A DNA stretch of 64,000 bases from JADJGC01 sp964617645 (GTDB taxonomy: Bacteria; Zixibacteria; MSB-5A5; CAIYYT01). The stretch spans positions 310,001 through 374,000 of the forward strand of contig CAZTYE010000001.1 in the NCBI GenBank assembly GCA_964617645.1, read 5' to 3'. The notes beneath the pieces are model-generated. The model saw nothing but the letters and a program-made list of their open reading frames with translations. It did no database searches and had not been told where the DNA came from. How positions within the stretch are numbered: the stretch's first letter is position 1; each line of letters begins with the position of its first letter. Below are positions 36,101-43,690 of the stretch, piece after piece. The translations under genes were made by a program, and so were the position numbers.

Positions 36101-36153
36101 TAGTTGCGGCCGTCGACGCGGTCTTTGATGTTGTCGCCGTTTAGCGATGACAC
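33148..36153 (-). CDS. actB: Alternative complex III large subunit ActB (molybdopterin-like domain plus FeS domain)
   Basis: 1001 residues from GTG at 36153, chosen because AGGAG lies eight bases upstream; the longer frame has no such site and overlaps actA heavily. A twin-arginine signal SRRQFLSLMG (51-60) leads to Cys71, so export by Tat with lipidation is likely. Residues of about 90-750 resemble a molybdopterin oxidoreductase but, as in other ActB proteins, no cofactor is expected. From about 765 there is a four-cluster ferredoxin: CIGCGACTVACQ, CQHCENAPCEQVCP, CIGTRYCSNNCP, CTFC and CQQACP. It overlaps the end of actA by 13 bases. Confidence 0.93.
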   Translation of the reverse strand: MSSLNGDNIKDRVDGRNYWRSLNQLADTPEFREFLQKEFPDGASELKDLVSRRQFLSLMGASLALAGLAGCRKPVEKILPYVTAPENVIPGVAQHYATTMPLGLSAYGVLVENHEGRPTKIEGNELHPASRGATNAYLQASILGLYDPDRSQRAFEKGAERQWADFVAAWRTLMPKFAAAQGAGLAIISESFASPTLARLAGEFKSKYPLASWVTYEAVSDENIYEGVKLATGRTLQPMYTFENADVILSLDCDFLKTESDNVNAARGYAEGRRVNSETDQMNRLYVAEGVYSLTGSMADHRLRVKTSAIGAFAAAVVLEMNNQGYATPIAAMLGDFVNQSFDKKWLRVVASDLIKHRGRSLVCAGHRQPAAVHALVYALNEALGNIGTTVKYRESNDAELPNRAALLSLTQKMQAGQVGAAIIIGGDPVHNAPADLNFKSALAKVESTVHLSLYRDDTSRACLWHLPAAHYLESWGDARSIDGTASVIQPMIEPLFGGHSALELLHLINTGEEVRSYDIVRKTWSALLPGNFEKSWRRVLHDGLLAESSLPEIAAPAIGTNINAIVSGLGSSSDGIEIVLCCSPQIHDGRFANNGWLQEMPHPITKLTWDNAATMSLATAKKLGVKSSDLVQLTAAGRSIEVPVWIVPGQADDTIALDLGYGRERFGRVATGAGFNAYPLTTSGSFYLASGAGVTILNREYPLISSQDHWSMEGRPLVREAHLDDYRKHPTFAQEMVEHPPLKSLFDEKQYTEGYQWGMAVDLNSCIGCGACTVACQSENNIPIVGKKQVGNGREMQWLRIDRYFSGEIDDAAIVHQPVMCQHCENAPCEQVCPVAATVHDNEGLNVMIYNRCIGTRYCSNNCPYKVRRFNYFNFTKDTPEIVRMAMNPDVTVRFRGVMEKCTFCVQRISEGRIKAKLEDRAIRDGEIVTACQQACPTRAITFGNINDPESAVNKKKAQNRNYAMLAELNVKPRLTYLAKIRNPHPELVTAPGGINGHHG

Positions 36154-36788
36154 GCGGAACACTCCTGCGGCGGATTCAAGTTTTGTTCTTCCTTCCAGCG
36201 CTTCACCCACTCGGCGTGATCGGCCGGCGGAGTCCAATTCATGTTCGTAATCTGACTGACCGGCCTTAACATGTTGTCCGGATTGCGGTGGCAATCCAGG
36301 CACCAGCTCATGCTCAGCGGCTGCATCTGCGTGACCTTCTCCTGCTGCGCAATATTTCCGTGGCAGCTAATGCAGGCCACGCCCGAACTGATATGCAGGG
36401 CATGATTGAAATAAGCGTATTGCGGGAGCATATGCACATTCACCCACGGAATCGGCTTGCCGGTCGACCAGCTTTCCCGCACGGGAAGCATCTTGGGACT
36501 TTGCGGCAAGACCAAGGTATGGCAGTTCATGCAAGTCTGAGTCGGCGGGATATTGGCGATGGCCGATTTCTCTATATAATTGTGGCAGTAGCGGCAGTCC
36601 ATCCCCAAGTCCCCGGCGTGCAATTTGTGCGAAAACTCGACCGGCTGCGTCGGACGATAGCCGACGTCGGTGTATTTCGGCGAGCCGTAATACCAGAAGA
36701 AGAACACGACAAACGCGCCACCGAGCACGACGACCGCGAGCAAGATTGCCGGCAAGTGGTTTGTCCAACGGGGAAATATCTGCGACAA
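36141..36788 (-). CDS. actA: Alternative complex III pentaheme cytochrome c subunit ActA
   Basis: 215 residues from TTG at 36788. One N-terminal membrane helix (AILLAVVVLGGAFVVFFFW) anchors a periplasmic domain with five CxxCH heme sites: CRYCH, CMNCH, CISCH, CLDCH and CSACH. Distal histidines are visible (FSHKLH, NHALH). This is the standard ActA layout. It is the first gene of the operon, about 100 bases after a consensus promoter. Confidence 0.94.
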   Translation of the reverse strand: MSQIFPRWTNHLPAILLAVVVLGGAFVVFFFWYYGSPKYTDVGYRPTQPVEFSHKLHAGDLGMDCRYCHNYIEKSAIANIPPTQTCMNCHTLVLPQSPKMLPVRESWSTGKPIPWVNVHMLPQYAYFNHALHISSGVACISCHGNIAQQEKVTQMQPLSMSWCLDCHRNPDNMLRPVSQITNMNWTPPADHAEWVKRWKEEQNLNPPQECSACHR

Positions 36789-36840
36789 GGACGATCCTAA
36801 TTAGTTATTTTTTTCACAATCCGACGGCGCACGGTCTCAA

Positions 36841-36857
36841 CATAGATTATATCTATG
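36841..36857. promoter_or_regulatory. Inverted repeat CATAGAT-N3-ATCTATG in the act leader
   Basis: A perfect 7-bp inverted repeat lies 28 bases downstream of the predicted transcription start and 53 bases before actA. Its position in an AT-rich leader suggests an operator for the respiratory operon, or alternatively a second -10 (TATAAT on the minus strand). The regulator is unknown. Confidence 0.4.
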
Positions 36858-36891
36858 CACTATCTCGATGTTGACCTGCACGTTGGCGCGG

Positions 36892-36920
36892 ATAATATCG
36901 AACAATCGATTTCGTGTCAA
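36892..36920 (-). promoter_or_regulatory. Predicted sigma70-type promoter for the act-cox operon
   Basis: On the minus strand TTGACA (36915-36920), 17-base spacer, TATTAT (36892-36897). One mismatch to consensus. Transcription would start near 36885 and run through actA to coxD, since all gaps up to coxD are under 30 bases. Confidence 0.7.
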
Positions 36921-37034
36921 GAATTTTTGTAAAACGATTGCCAGCCGCCGAAAATCCCTCACCACAACTCAAGATTTCAACCTGCGATCCCGGCGCGATT
37001 CTCAGATTCGAACAATAAAGAGACCGCCGGCAAG

Positions 37035-37967
37035 TCATGCAAGCAATTTATCCACGATCAGCGCGCCGCAAACGGCGAACAGATAGATGATTGAGTAACC
37101 GAAAATGCCGCGCGCTTGTTCGACTCGCTGTTTGACCAAAGCCAGCGCCGCCTTGACGATGAACCACGCGCCGAGCGCGCCGCCGCTGATGCCGTAGACG
37201 GCGCCGGCGCCGGCCCCGAGTGGAATCAGGCTGATCGCGACGAGCACGACAGTATAGATGAAAATCTGCCGATAGGTTTCGGCATCGCCTTTCAAGACGG
37301 GCAGCATCGGATAGCCGACTTCCCGATAATCGTCCTTGCAGAAGAGAGCGAGCGCCCAAAAGTGGGGCGGCGTCCAGAAGAAGACGATGAGGAAAATCGC
37401 CCACGGCATCAAGGCCATCTGGCCGGTGGCGGCGGTCCAGGCGCCGACCGGCGCCATCGCTCCGGCCGCGCCGCCGATGACGATGTTTTGATACGTGGTG
37501 GGTTTGAGGTAAAGGGTGTAAAACAAGCTGTAGAACAAAATCGTCGCCAATGCCAGAACGGCGGTGAGCAAGTTGAAGAACAGCGCATAAATCGCGACGC
37601 CAACGATTCCGATCGTCACCGCGAACACGAGGGCTTCACCCGGATGGAGTAGTCCCTGCGGTAGCGGTCTGCGTTTGCGTGTGCGTTTCATCCGGGCGTC
37701 GACATCGCGCTCGAAATACTGGTTGAGGGCGTTGGCGCAGCCGCCGGTCAGGTAGAGCCCGATGAGCACCAGCGCGAATCGAAACGGCCGGTCGATGAGC
37801 GAACCCTCTAAGATCAACGCCGTCGCGCCGGTAACCAAGACCAGAAGCATGATCGACGGCTTGGTGAGCTGCAGATACGCTGAAAGCCGCCGCCTTAGCC
37901 GGGCGGCAGGCGCGTTCAAAAACGTAGACTCAATCGAGTGATTTTCGGAAACCGATGGTTCGATCAA
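37035..37967 (-). CDS. ctaB: Protoheme IX farnesyltransferase (heme O synthase)
   Basis: 310 residues from TTG at 37967, preceded by GTGGAG. A UbiA-family membrane prenyltransferase with about nine helices that adds a farnesyl group to heme b, giving heme O for ctaA. The first Asp-rich motif is NQYFERDVDARM; the second region has KDDYREVGYPMLPV. YLQLTKPSIMLLVLVTG and TPPHFWALAL are specific to the CtaB/COX10 group. It precedes the act-cox promoter on the same strand with a 246-base gap, so it is probably transcribed separately. Confidence 0.93.
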   Translation of the reverse strand: MIEPSVSENHSIESTFLNAPAARLRRRLSAYLQLTKPSIMLLVLVTGATALILEGSLIDRPFRFALVLIGLYLTGGCANALNQYFERDVDARMKRTRKRRPLPQGLLHPGEALVFAVTIGIVGVAIYALFFNLLTAVLALATILFYSLFYTLYLKPTTYQNIVIGGAAGAMAPVGAWTAATGQMALMPWAIFLIVFFWTPPHFWALALFCKDDYREVGYPMLPVLKGDAETYRQIFIYTVVLVAISLIPLGAGAGAVYGISGGALGAWFIVKAALALVKQRVEQARGIFGYSIIYLFAVCGALIVDKLLA

Positions 37968-38162
37968 TTCATGACTCCACTGCGCTTGTCGGCGCCGTAA
38001 TCTCCGGATTCGCGGGCGCAGTCTACCGATTTGCTACGGCGAATTCAAGCGAATCCGCAAGAATTCTCCCAATGAAGAATGTCAACGGAAAGAAGATTCG
38101 AGTTGTAAAACCGAGAGCCGACAATCTTATTAGAGTGTTCCGCTTGAACGGAAGGAGTCGTC

Positions 38163-38768
38163 ATGAGGTTCAGAAAATCGCTCATCCGGATGCTGCTCGC
38201 CGTCGGTTTGCTGGCGGCCACGGCCAATGCCGGATTGCGCGCACGCGCCGGAATAATGTCGCCGCAGGGAGACTTGAAGGAATCGGCCAAATTGGGCTGG
38301 CGCGCCGAGATCGGCGCCGATCTCAATATGTTCAGTCTGCCGTTCATGACGGTGGCCGTGTCGGTCAGCGCCGTTGACTTCGGGAAGAAGGAATCCGAAT
38401 ACAGTTTTCAGTCCAATTCGTTTCGGCAAGAGTCGCACGTTGCGCTCACCGGCGGCGGCGCCGGATTGCGGGTGCGACCGCCATCGGCGATGCTGCGACC
38501 GTTTGCCGAGTTGCTGCTCAGGCTTGCCTCGGTAGAGCAGGAGTACAAAGACGGCGCCGGCGGCAGCAGTCTCGAATCGAAGACGAAATTCGGCTATGAA
38601 ATCAACGCCGGCTTCGAATATCAGTTAGCGCCGAAGACGGCGCTGGAGTTTGGGGCGTCGTATCTCACGCTCTGGAATCACAAGCTGTTCAGAAATCGCG
38701 TCGAGCAAGAGATCGACCTCAAAGCTTGGGGCGTGTTCGCGGGGATTAACTTGGGAATCGGTCTATGA
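38163..38768 (+). CDS. Predicted outer-membrane beta-barrel protein
   Basis: 201 residues, with GGAAGGAG before the ATG. A signal peptide (LIRMLLAVGLLAATANA) is followed by alternating amphipathic strands (GLRVRPPSAMLRPFAELLLRL, NAGFEYQLAPKTALEFGA, AWGVFAGINLGIGL), typical of an eight- to ten-strand OmpA/OmpW-like porin fold ending near the C-terminus. There is no closer family match. Its stop overlaps the start of the next gene (ATGATG), so the two are translated together. Confidence 0.65.
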   Translation: MRFRKSLIRMLLAVGLLAATANAGLRARAGIMSPQGDLKESAKLGWRAEIGADLNMFSLPFMTVAVSVSAVDFGKKESEYSFQSNSFRQESHVALTGGGAGLRVRPPSAMLRPFAELLLRLASVEQEYKDGAGGSSLESKTKFGYEINAGFEYQLAPKTALEFGASYLTLWNHKLFRNRVEQEIDLKAWGVFAGINLGIGL

Positions 38769-39862
38769 TGCGTCGTTCGTTTGGGCGCGGCGGCCTTCGG
38801 TTTTTGACGGGCTTGGGCTTAACTGCGCTGTTGCTACTGTATAGCCTGACCTCATGCTCCAAGCAGCAGGAGCCGGCAAAGCTCCCGCCCGGGAATCCGA
38901 CCACCGAAGCGGTGCAAGTGATCAAACCGTACGCCGATACCTCGGTGGCGCGGTTGAACGTTCCGCCGCCGACCACCGGCGCTTATTTCGTGCTCGACCA
39001 GCGCAGTCGCACGATATTTGGCATCGATTTGAATACGAACAAGGTAGTCTCGCGATTGCCGATCAGCGAGCCGGTGGTGCAGATCCAATATGATCCGCAT
39101 CGCAATTGGATCTATGAAGCGGTCACCGGGCCGCAGCCCGGCTTGAACGTTTATGATGTTGGCGGCAGCCGCTATATTCAGAAATTCCGTTTTCCCGGGG
39201 CGCCGCGCGCGATGTGCTATCATCCCCTGCAGCAGCGTTTGTACGTTGTCTCGGAAGACTCGAGCAATGTGCGGGTTTTCGTGCCCGACTCGATGAAGTT
39301 CGTTCTCGGAATTCCGCTCAGCATTCAGAACCAGACGCCGATCAAGCCGACGACTTTGCAGCCCGGCCCGATGGGCAAACTGATCATGGCCAACGGCCCA
39401 CGCTCCAGCGTCACTCAGTTGTTCACCGAGCACAATTTCATGCATCAGACGGTGGTCGTTCATAATGCGATCGCGATCGATCAGGCGTTTTTCTCGTTCG
39501 ACGGCAATTCGGCGTTTTGTACCGACACCAAGCAGGGCGCGCTCTATCGCATCGAGTTTGGGTCGGGAAAGATTCTCGGAGAGATGTACAAACTCGACCG
39601 ACCGCGATTCGTCCAGCTCGACGTTCCCAGCAATACCGTGGTGGTTACCGTCGGTGCGACCGAGATTCTGATGCTGAATTCCGATACGTTTCGCGAAACG
39701 GGACGAATCAACCTGTCGGAATACGGCGACGAGATTCTCAGCTTCGAGATTCCGCCCAAGGCCAACTACGCGGAACTGCTGTTGGACTACAAGGGCGTTA
39801 CACGTTGGGTGCGATTCGATGTTAAGACATGGGAAGTCTTGCGTTTGGTCGAGCTTTACTGA
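38765..39862 (+). CDS. Beta-propeller lipoprotein (YncE-like)
   Basis: 365 residues. The signal ends in a lipobox (LYSLTSC), so Cys31 is probably lipidated. The rest is a series of blades with the YncE/NHL rhythm: TGAYFVLDQRSRTIFGIDL, NWIYEAVTGPQPGLNVYDV, QRLYVVSEDSSNVRVF, SAFCTDTKQGALYRIEF. No catalytic motif is seen; binding or scaffold function is likely. It is coupled to the outer-membrane barrel gene and may form an envelope pair with it. Its 3' end overlaps the convergent formyltransferase by 7 bases. Confidence 0.7.
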   Translation: MMRRSFGRGGLRFLTGLGLTALLLLYSLTSCSKQQEPAKLPPGNPTTEAVQVIKPYADTSVARLNVPPPTTGAYFVLDQRSRTIFGIDLNTNKVVSRLPISEPVVQIQYDPHRNWIYEAVTGPQPGLNVYDVGGSRYIQKFRFPGAPRAMCYHPLQQRLYVVSEDSSNVRVFVPDSMKFVLGIPLSIQNQTPIKPTTLQPGPMGKLIMANGPRSSVTQLFTEHNFMHQTVVVHNAIAIDQAFFSFDGNSAFCTDTKQGALYRIEFGSGKILGEMYKLDRPRFVQLDVPSNTVVVTVGATEILMLNSDTFRETGRINLSEYGDEILSFEIPPKANYAELLLDYKGVTRWVRFDVKTWEVLRLVELY

Positions 39863-40704
39863 GGCCGCTCACTTCTTAAGTAGCGCCGCAAGCGATACTC
39901 GGCAATGCGGCTACGGATCAGCCCCATCGGCGGTCGCGACGGGATTCCCGGCTCCTGCGGACGCGCACGCGCGACTTTCGACTGTAATTCACCGGAATTA
40001 ATAATCCCGGCCATCGTCTCGTACATGCTGCGAACCAGATGCCAATCAAGATCAACCAATGTCCAGTTCGAATGAGGCGTGACAGTTTGCTGTTCAATAA
40101 TCGGCCCGCCGTCGACCGCATCGGTCGCCAAGTGCAGCGTGAATCCGATCCGGTCCCAGTCGCGTCGATAGGCCGCCCAGTGCGTCGGGGATGACCCCCG
40201 GTACTCCGGCACGATTCCGCAATGGGCATTGATGATCGGGGCGAACTCCGCGAATCGCTTGAGGCGAACAATCGGCGCAGCGCAAAGGAGTATGGCTTCC
40301 GGGGCGTAATTCCGCAGCAGCCGAAGCACCTCGTGTGATTGCAGCGATTCGAAATTGTGCCATTGACGCTTAACGCTTGGCGAAAACGACTGCGCCAGTT
40401 GGGCCAAGATTCGGCGGAATGCCAGCGGGTGTTCGCGGATGTCGATTGCGGAGATTGGGGCGGTCACGACTTTCGGCCGACGAAATCGGCGGCGCAGCGA
40501 CGCCAGCATCGCGGCGAGGTCCTGCAGCAGCAGATCGCCGGCAACGAGCCATCCGCGGCGCCGGCGAAACTTCGCCCTGGCCCAGAGGTGTCGAGGCGCC
40601 GGCGTCGATTCGTTCACGACGAGGACATCATGCGCCGGCTCGATCAGATTAAGGAGAAAATAGACCCACGGATTCGAGCCGCGAGTGAGAATCGCGATTT
40701 TCAC
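39856..40704 (-). CDS. Formyltransferase-family protein
   Basis: 282 residues. The core INAHCGIVPEYRGSSPTHWA and TDAVDGGPIIEQQ holds the Asn, His and Asp of the 10-formyltetrahydrofolate-dependent transferase site (Fmt, PurN and sugar formyltransferases). The N-terminal third is diverged, with no clear PurN or Fmt signature, and no Fmt C-terminal domain is present. It lies 30 bases after purE on the same strand. The substrate could be a purine intermediate or an amino sugar; the context with PurE is suggestive but PurN sequence features are weak. Confidence 0.7.
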   Translation of the reverse strand: MKIAILTRGSNPWVYFLLNLIEPAHDVLVVNESTPAPRHLWARAKFRRRRGWLVAGDLLLQDLAAMLASLRRRFRRPKVVTAPISAIDIREHPLAFRRILAQLAQSFSPSVKRQWHNFESLQSHEVLRLLRNYAPEAILLCAAPIVRLKRFAEFAPIINAHCGIVPEYRGSSPTHWAAYRRDWDRIGFTLHLATDAVDGGPIIEQQTVTPHSNWTLVDLDWHLVRSMYETMAGIINSGELQSKVARARPQEPGIPSRPPMGLIRSRIAEYRLRRYLRSERPQ

Positions 40705-40734
40705 GCCACCTCGTATAACCCATCGCGTCGCGAC

Positions 40735-41223
40735 TCACAATCGGATTTTCTTGGCGAGCACGGCTTGCCGCATTTCTTCCTTGAAGGCGCGAAAGCGATC
40801 GAGCAAAGTCGAATCCCCCAATCCCAGCATTTGGACCGCCAGCAGTCCGGCGTTGTACGCGTTGCCGATCGCCACCGTTGCCACCGGAATGCCTTTGGGC
40901 ATTTGCACCGTCGAGAGCAGCGAGTCATGGCCTTGAAGCGGCGCAATCGGCACCGGCACGCCGATGACGGGTAACTCGGTGTGGGCAGCGATGACGCCGG
41001 CCAGATGGGCCGCGCCGCCGGCGCCGGCGATGAAGACCTTGATTCCCCGACTGCGTGCGGTTTTGGCATATTCTCCGGTCTCATCCGGTGTGCGATGCGC
41101 CGAGGACACTTTCATTTCATAAGCGATCCCGAATTTTTCGAGGGCTTCGGCGGCGCCTTTTATCACCGGCAAATCCGAATCACTTCCCATCATGATCGCC
41201 ACCTGCGGCCTATTGTTCGTCAT
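40735..41223 (-). CDS. purE: N5-carboxyaminoimidazole ribonucleotide mutase
   Basis: 162 residues, with AGGAGG close before the ATG. It converts N5-CAIR to CAIR in purine synthesis. The class I signature is complete: VAIMMGSDSDLPVI, VSSAHRTPD, FIAGAGGAAHLAGVIA, HDSLLSTVQMPKGIPVATVA. There is no purK adjacent; a formyltransferase-family gene follows 30 bases later. The gap upstream is shared with the divergent DUF5989 gene. Confidence 0.94.
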   Translation of the reverse strand: MTNNRPQVAIMMGSDSDLPVIKGAAEALEKFGIAYEMKVSSAHRTPDETGEYAKTARSRGIKVFIAGAGGAAHLAGVIAAHTELPVIGVPVPIAPLQGHDSLLSTVQMPKGIPVATVAIGNAYNAGLLAVQMLGLGDSTLLDRFRAFKEEMRQAVLAKKIRL

Positions 41224-41532
41224 TATCTATCCTCCTTCGATGGCGACGCAGGGCGCCGCCGTTATTCCTCCGTGTATCGTTCGCACCGACCGAATTCTCC
41301 AAAATCGGCACGAAGCTTCATCGAGCGAAGTGGATGCGGTCAACCGTAACGAGCAGAGCGATTCTCCATTGACGGTCCGTGCCACAGGTCCGCTCCGGCG
41401 TCCCGAGTCGGGCGGCCGCCATCGCGCCGATAATACGGTTCGCCACCGTTTGCCGCAAGGCGAGAATCGCAGTGGCGGCTTTGAGTTTTTGCTATCGAGC
41501 TTTGCGGCGACACTGTATCATTACGGTGGAGT
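41224..41532. other. 309-bp divergent gap between purE and the DUF5989 gene
   Basis: No gene, strong hairpin or recognisable riboswitch is seen. Promoters for both directions must lie here, but no -35/-10 pair stood out. Confidence 0.4.
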
Positions 41533-41712
41533 ATGACGCTTAAAGAAAAGATCAGCGACAATCTATCGCTGGCGCAGGAGTTCTGGCTGTTCGTGCGCCG
41601 GCGCAAACGCTACTGGCTGCTGCCGTTTTTCGTGATCTTGTTCCTGCTGTCGGTGTTTATCGTCCTGACCGAGAGCAGCGCGCTGGCGCCATTCATCTAC
41701 TCGCTGTTCTAA
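41533..41712 (+). CDS. DUF5989 family small membrane protein
   Basis: 59 residues, too short for many gene callers. It begins MTLKEKISDNLSLAQEFW, then VRRRKRYWLLP and a single membrane span (FVILFLLSVFIVLT) before a short polar end (SSALAPFIYSLF). The LAQEFW...RRKRYWLLP pattern is that of DUF5989 (SaxN-like) proteins, which co-occur with membrane proteins and SGNH hydrolases or carbamoyltransferases. GGTGGAG precedes the ATG. The function is unknown. It lies 22 bases before the next gene and is probably the first gene of a three-gene operon. Confidence 0.75.
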   Translation: MTLKEKISDNLSLAQEFWLFVRRRKRYWLLPFFVILFLLSVFIVLTESSALAPFIYSLF

Positions 41713-41734
41713 CGGAAGGACTGTTTTCGCCCGG

Positions 41735-42634
41735 ATGCGAATCGGTGAATACAGCATTGCGTTGGGGGCGACGCTCGTTGTCCTGTTTCTCGCCATGTTC
41801 ATGGCGCGCCGCGAAACGCCGCCCGAGACTTTTGCGGCACGCTGGGAAAACCTGACATTGACTCACGAAAACAAGCCGGTGGTAAAGGGAATATTCGCGC
41901 CGACGGCGCTCGATGTGCGAGTTGATGGTGGATTGCTCCCGGATAGCGCGGACCTGGAACTTCTGGTGCGCCCGCAAAATCAAACCGGCGCTGAGTTTCG
42001 CGCGGCGCCGATGCTTACCGTGCCGGGCGAAGGATTGCTGTATCGCCGCGAGCTTAAAAATCAAGACATTGGTCGCGGATATGAATATTACTTCCGTCTC
42101 CATGCGGTCAAAGATTCGACCGGCGTCGATACGACGCTTGCCTACCTGCCGCAAGAGCACGCCCGCGACAGCGGCGCGGTCATGTCGGTATACTTTGTCG
42201 GCAAACCACAGGCGGGCGTTTTAGTCGGCCATATCGCGACGATGTTTGCCGCGTTCTTCTGCGGAGCGCTGGCGATGATGCGCACATTGGACGGCGAGAG
42301 TGTCTTGATGCGCCGCCGGGGCACCGCGGCGCTTGTCGTTGGCACGGCGGCATTCCTGCTTGTCGGTGTTTTCATTTTTGGTCCGCGTGTCGAAATGCAA
42401 ACCTACGGGATACCGTGGAGCGGATTTCCCAACGGCACGAATCTAACGAGTACGCTTTCCGTGGTCGTTTTCGCGGTCTGGCTGATTCTTGCTGTCGGTC
42501 TGCGAGGCACACTGTTACGGAACGACCCATCCCAAGACTGGATCGGGACGAAGCGTCTGCGCTTTGCACTGATGATCGCTTTGGTCCTGATGGTCGTCAC
42601 GTATCTGATTCCGCACGGCGCCGGGCGAATGTAA
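41735..42634 (+). CDS. Membrane protein of unknown function in a DUF5989 module
   Basis: 299 residues, not recognised. An N-terminal membrane segment (YSIALGATLVVLFLAMFMA) is followed by an extracytoplasmic beta-rich domain of about 130 residues (ALDVRVDGGLLPDSADLELL, YEYYFRLHAV). Then come four membrane segments (AGVLVGHIATMFAAFFCGAL, AALVVGTAAFLLVGVFIFG, TLSVVVFAVWLILAVGL, LRFALMIALVLMVVTYL). The fibronectin-like appearance of the outer domain is a guess. It sits between the DUF5989 gene and an SGNH hydrolase, gaps of 22 and 7 bases, so the three probably act together at the envelope. Confidence 0.6.
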   Translation: MRIGEYSIALGATLVVLFLAMFMARRETPPETFAARWENLTLTHENKPVVKGIFAPTALDVRVDGGLLPDSADLELLVRPQNQTGAEFRAAPMLTVPGEGLLYRRELKNQDIGRGYEYYFRLHAVKDSTGVDTTLAYLPQEHARDSGAVMSVYFVGKPQAGVLVGHIATMFAAFFCGALAMMRTLDGESVLMRRRGTAALVVGTAAFLLVGVFIFGPRVEMQTYGIPWSGFPNGTNLTSTLSVVVFAVWLILAVGLRGTLLRNDPSQDWIGTKRLRFALMIALVLMVVTYLIPHGAGRM

Positions 42635-42641
42635 CCGTTTC

Positions 42642-43676
42642 ATGAGCCGCCTGCTTCGATCAGCCTTATTCAGTTTACTTACCCTTTTGATCATTTTTGG
42701 CTTAGCCGAAGTCGCGCTGCGAGCGCTCGGAGTGCGCGCTCGTGTCGATAACCCGTTCTTCATGCTCGTGCGCGTATTCGAGTATCCGGAGTATTTTCAG
42801 AAGGATGCGCGCCTGCTCTGGCGGCTGCGCGCCAACATCGGTGACGGTGTGGAGTTTATCGTTCGGGGCGATTACCGGACGAACTCGCTGGGGCTGCGGG
42901 GCGGCGAGGTCGTGATGACGCCGACCCGTCAGATGCGTGTCGCCTGTTTCGGCAACTCCTGCGTTTTCGGCTGGCGGCTCAACGAAGATGAGACTTTTCC
43001 CGCGCAACTCAGGGACCGACTGCGCGTCGAAGACGCGACGGCGGAGGTAGTCAACTGCGGCGTGCCCGGGTATTCCACATTTCAGGGTCTGCGATTCGTG
43101 GAAGAACTCTTGGCGAAAATCAAGCCGCATTTTGCTACGATTTGTTACGGCTGGAACGATCATTGGGCGGCCGGATTCGATATTCCCGACAAGGAACAGC
43201 GGATGCCGCCGGCGCCGGTCGTGTCGCTGCAGAACTTGCTCGCGCGCAGCCAAGTTTACCGCGCAATCAAATACGCGCTCTTGTCGCGCTCGGAAAAGTC
43301 TCGGGAGTTCACGTACAATCGGACCGCGCCCGTGTATCGGGTTAGCCTCGAAGATTATCGTCAGAACCTCAAGTTGATCATCGCTCGTTGCCAAGAGCAG
43401 GGTGTCATGCCGATACTGATCACCGCGCCGATCGGTGACGCCGACCCCGACATCATTAATGCGGTCGAAGACTACCACGGTCGTTACGTTGCCGCTACCC
43501 GGGAAACGGCGGTCGAAAGTGGCACGCCGCTGGTCGACGCCGCTCTGGCTTTTACCGGCCGCTCCGAGTTTTTCGACGACCCGCGGGCGGACTTTATCCA
43601 CTACAATGCCGCCGGAGCCAGGGCTTTGGCGACGCTGGTCGCGGCGACGATTGATTCGATGCGGCAGATCCGGTGA
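42642..43676 (+). CDS. SGNH/GDSL-family hydrolase, membrane-anchored
   Basis: 344 residues with an N-terminal membrane anchor (ALFSLLTLLIIFGLAEVAL). The SGNH blocks are present: GNSCVFGW with nucleophile Ser106 (block I), a Gly/Asn pair in VNCGVPGYST and GWNDHW (blocks II-III), and DFIHYN carrying the Asp and His of block V. Such enzymes are esterases or acetyl transfer/removal enzymes acting on glycans. It is the third gene of the DUF5989 module, 7 bases after the membrane protein gene. An extracytoplasmic glycan substrate is inferred from topology. Confidence 0.75.
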   Translation: MSRLLRSALFSLLTLLIIFGLAEVALRALGVRARVDNPFFMLVRVFEYPEYFQKDARLLWRLRANIGDGVEFIVRGDYRTNSLGLRGGEVVMTPTRQMRVACFGNSCVFGWRLNEDETFPAQLRDRLRVEDATAEVVNCGVPGYSTFQGLRFVEELLAKIKPHFATICYGWNDHWAAGFDIPDKEQRMPPAPVVSLQNLLARSQVYRAIKYALLSRSEKSREFTYNRTAPVYRVSLEDYRQNLKLIIARCQEQGVMPILITAPIGDADPDIINAVEDYHGRYVAATRETAVESGTPLVDAALAFTGRSEFFDDPRADFIHYNAAGARALATLVAATIDSMRQIR

Positions 43677-43690
43677 TTAAGTGATGGCGG

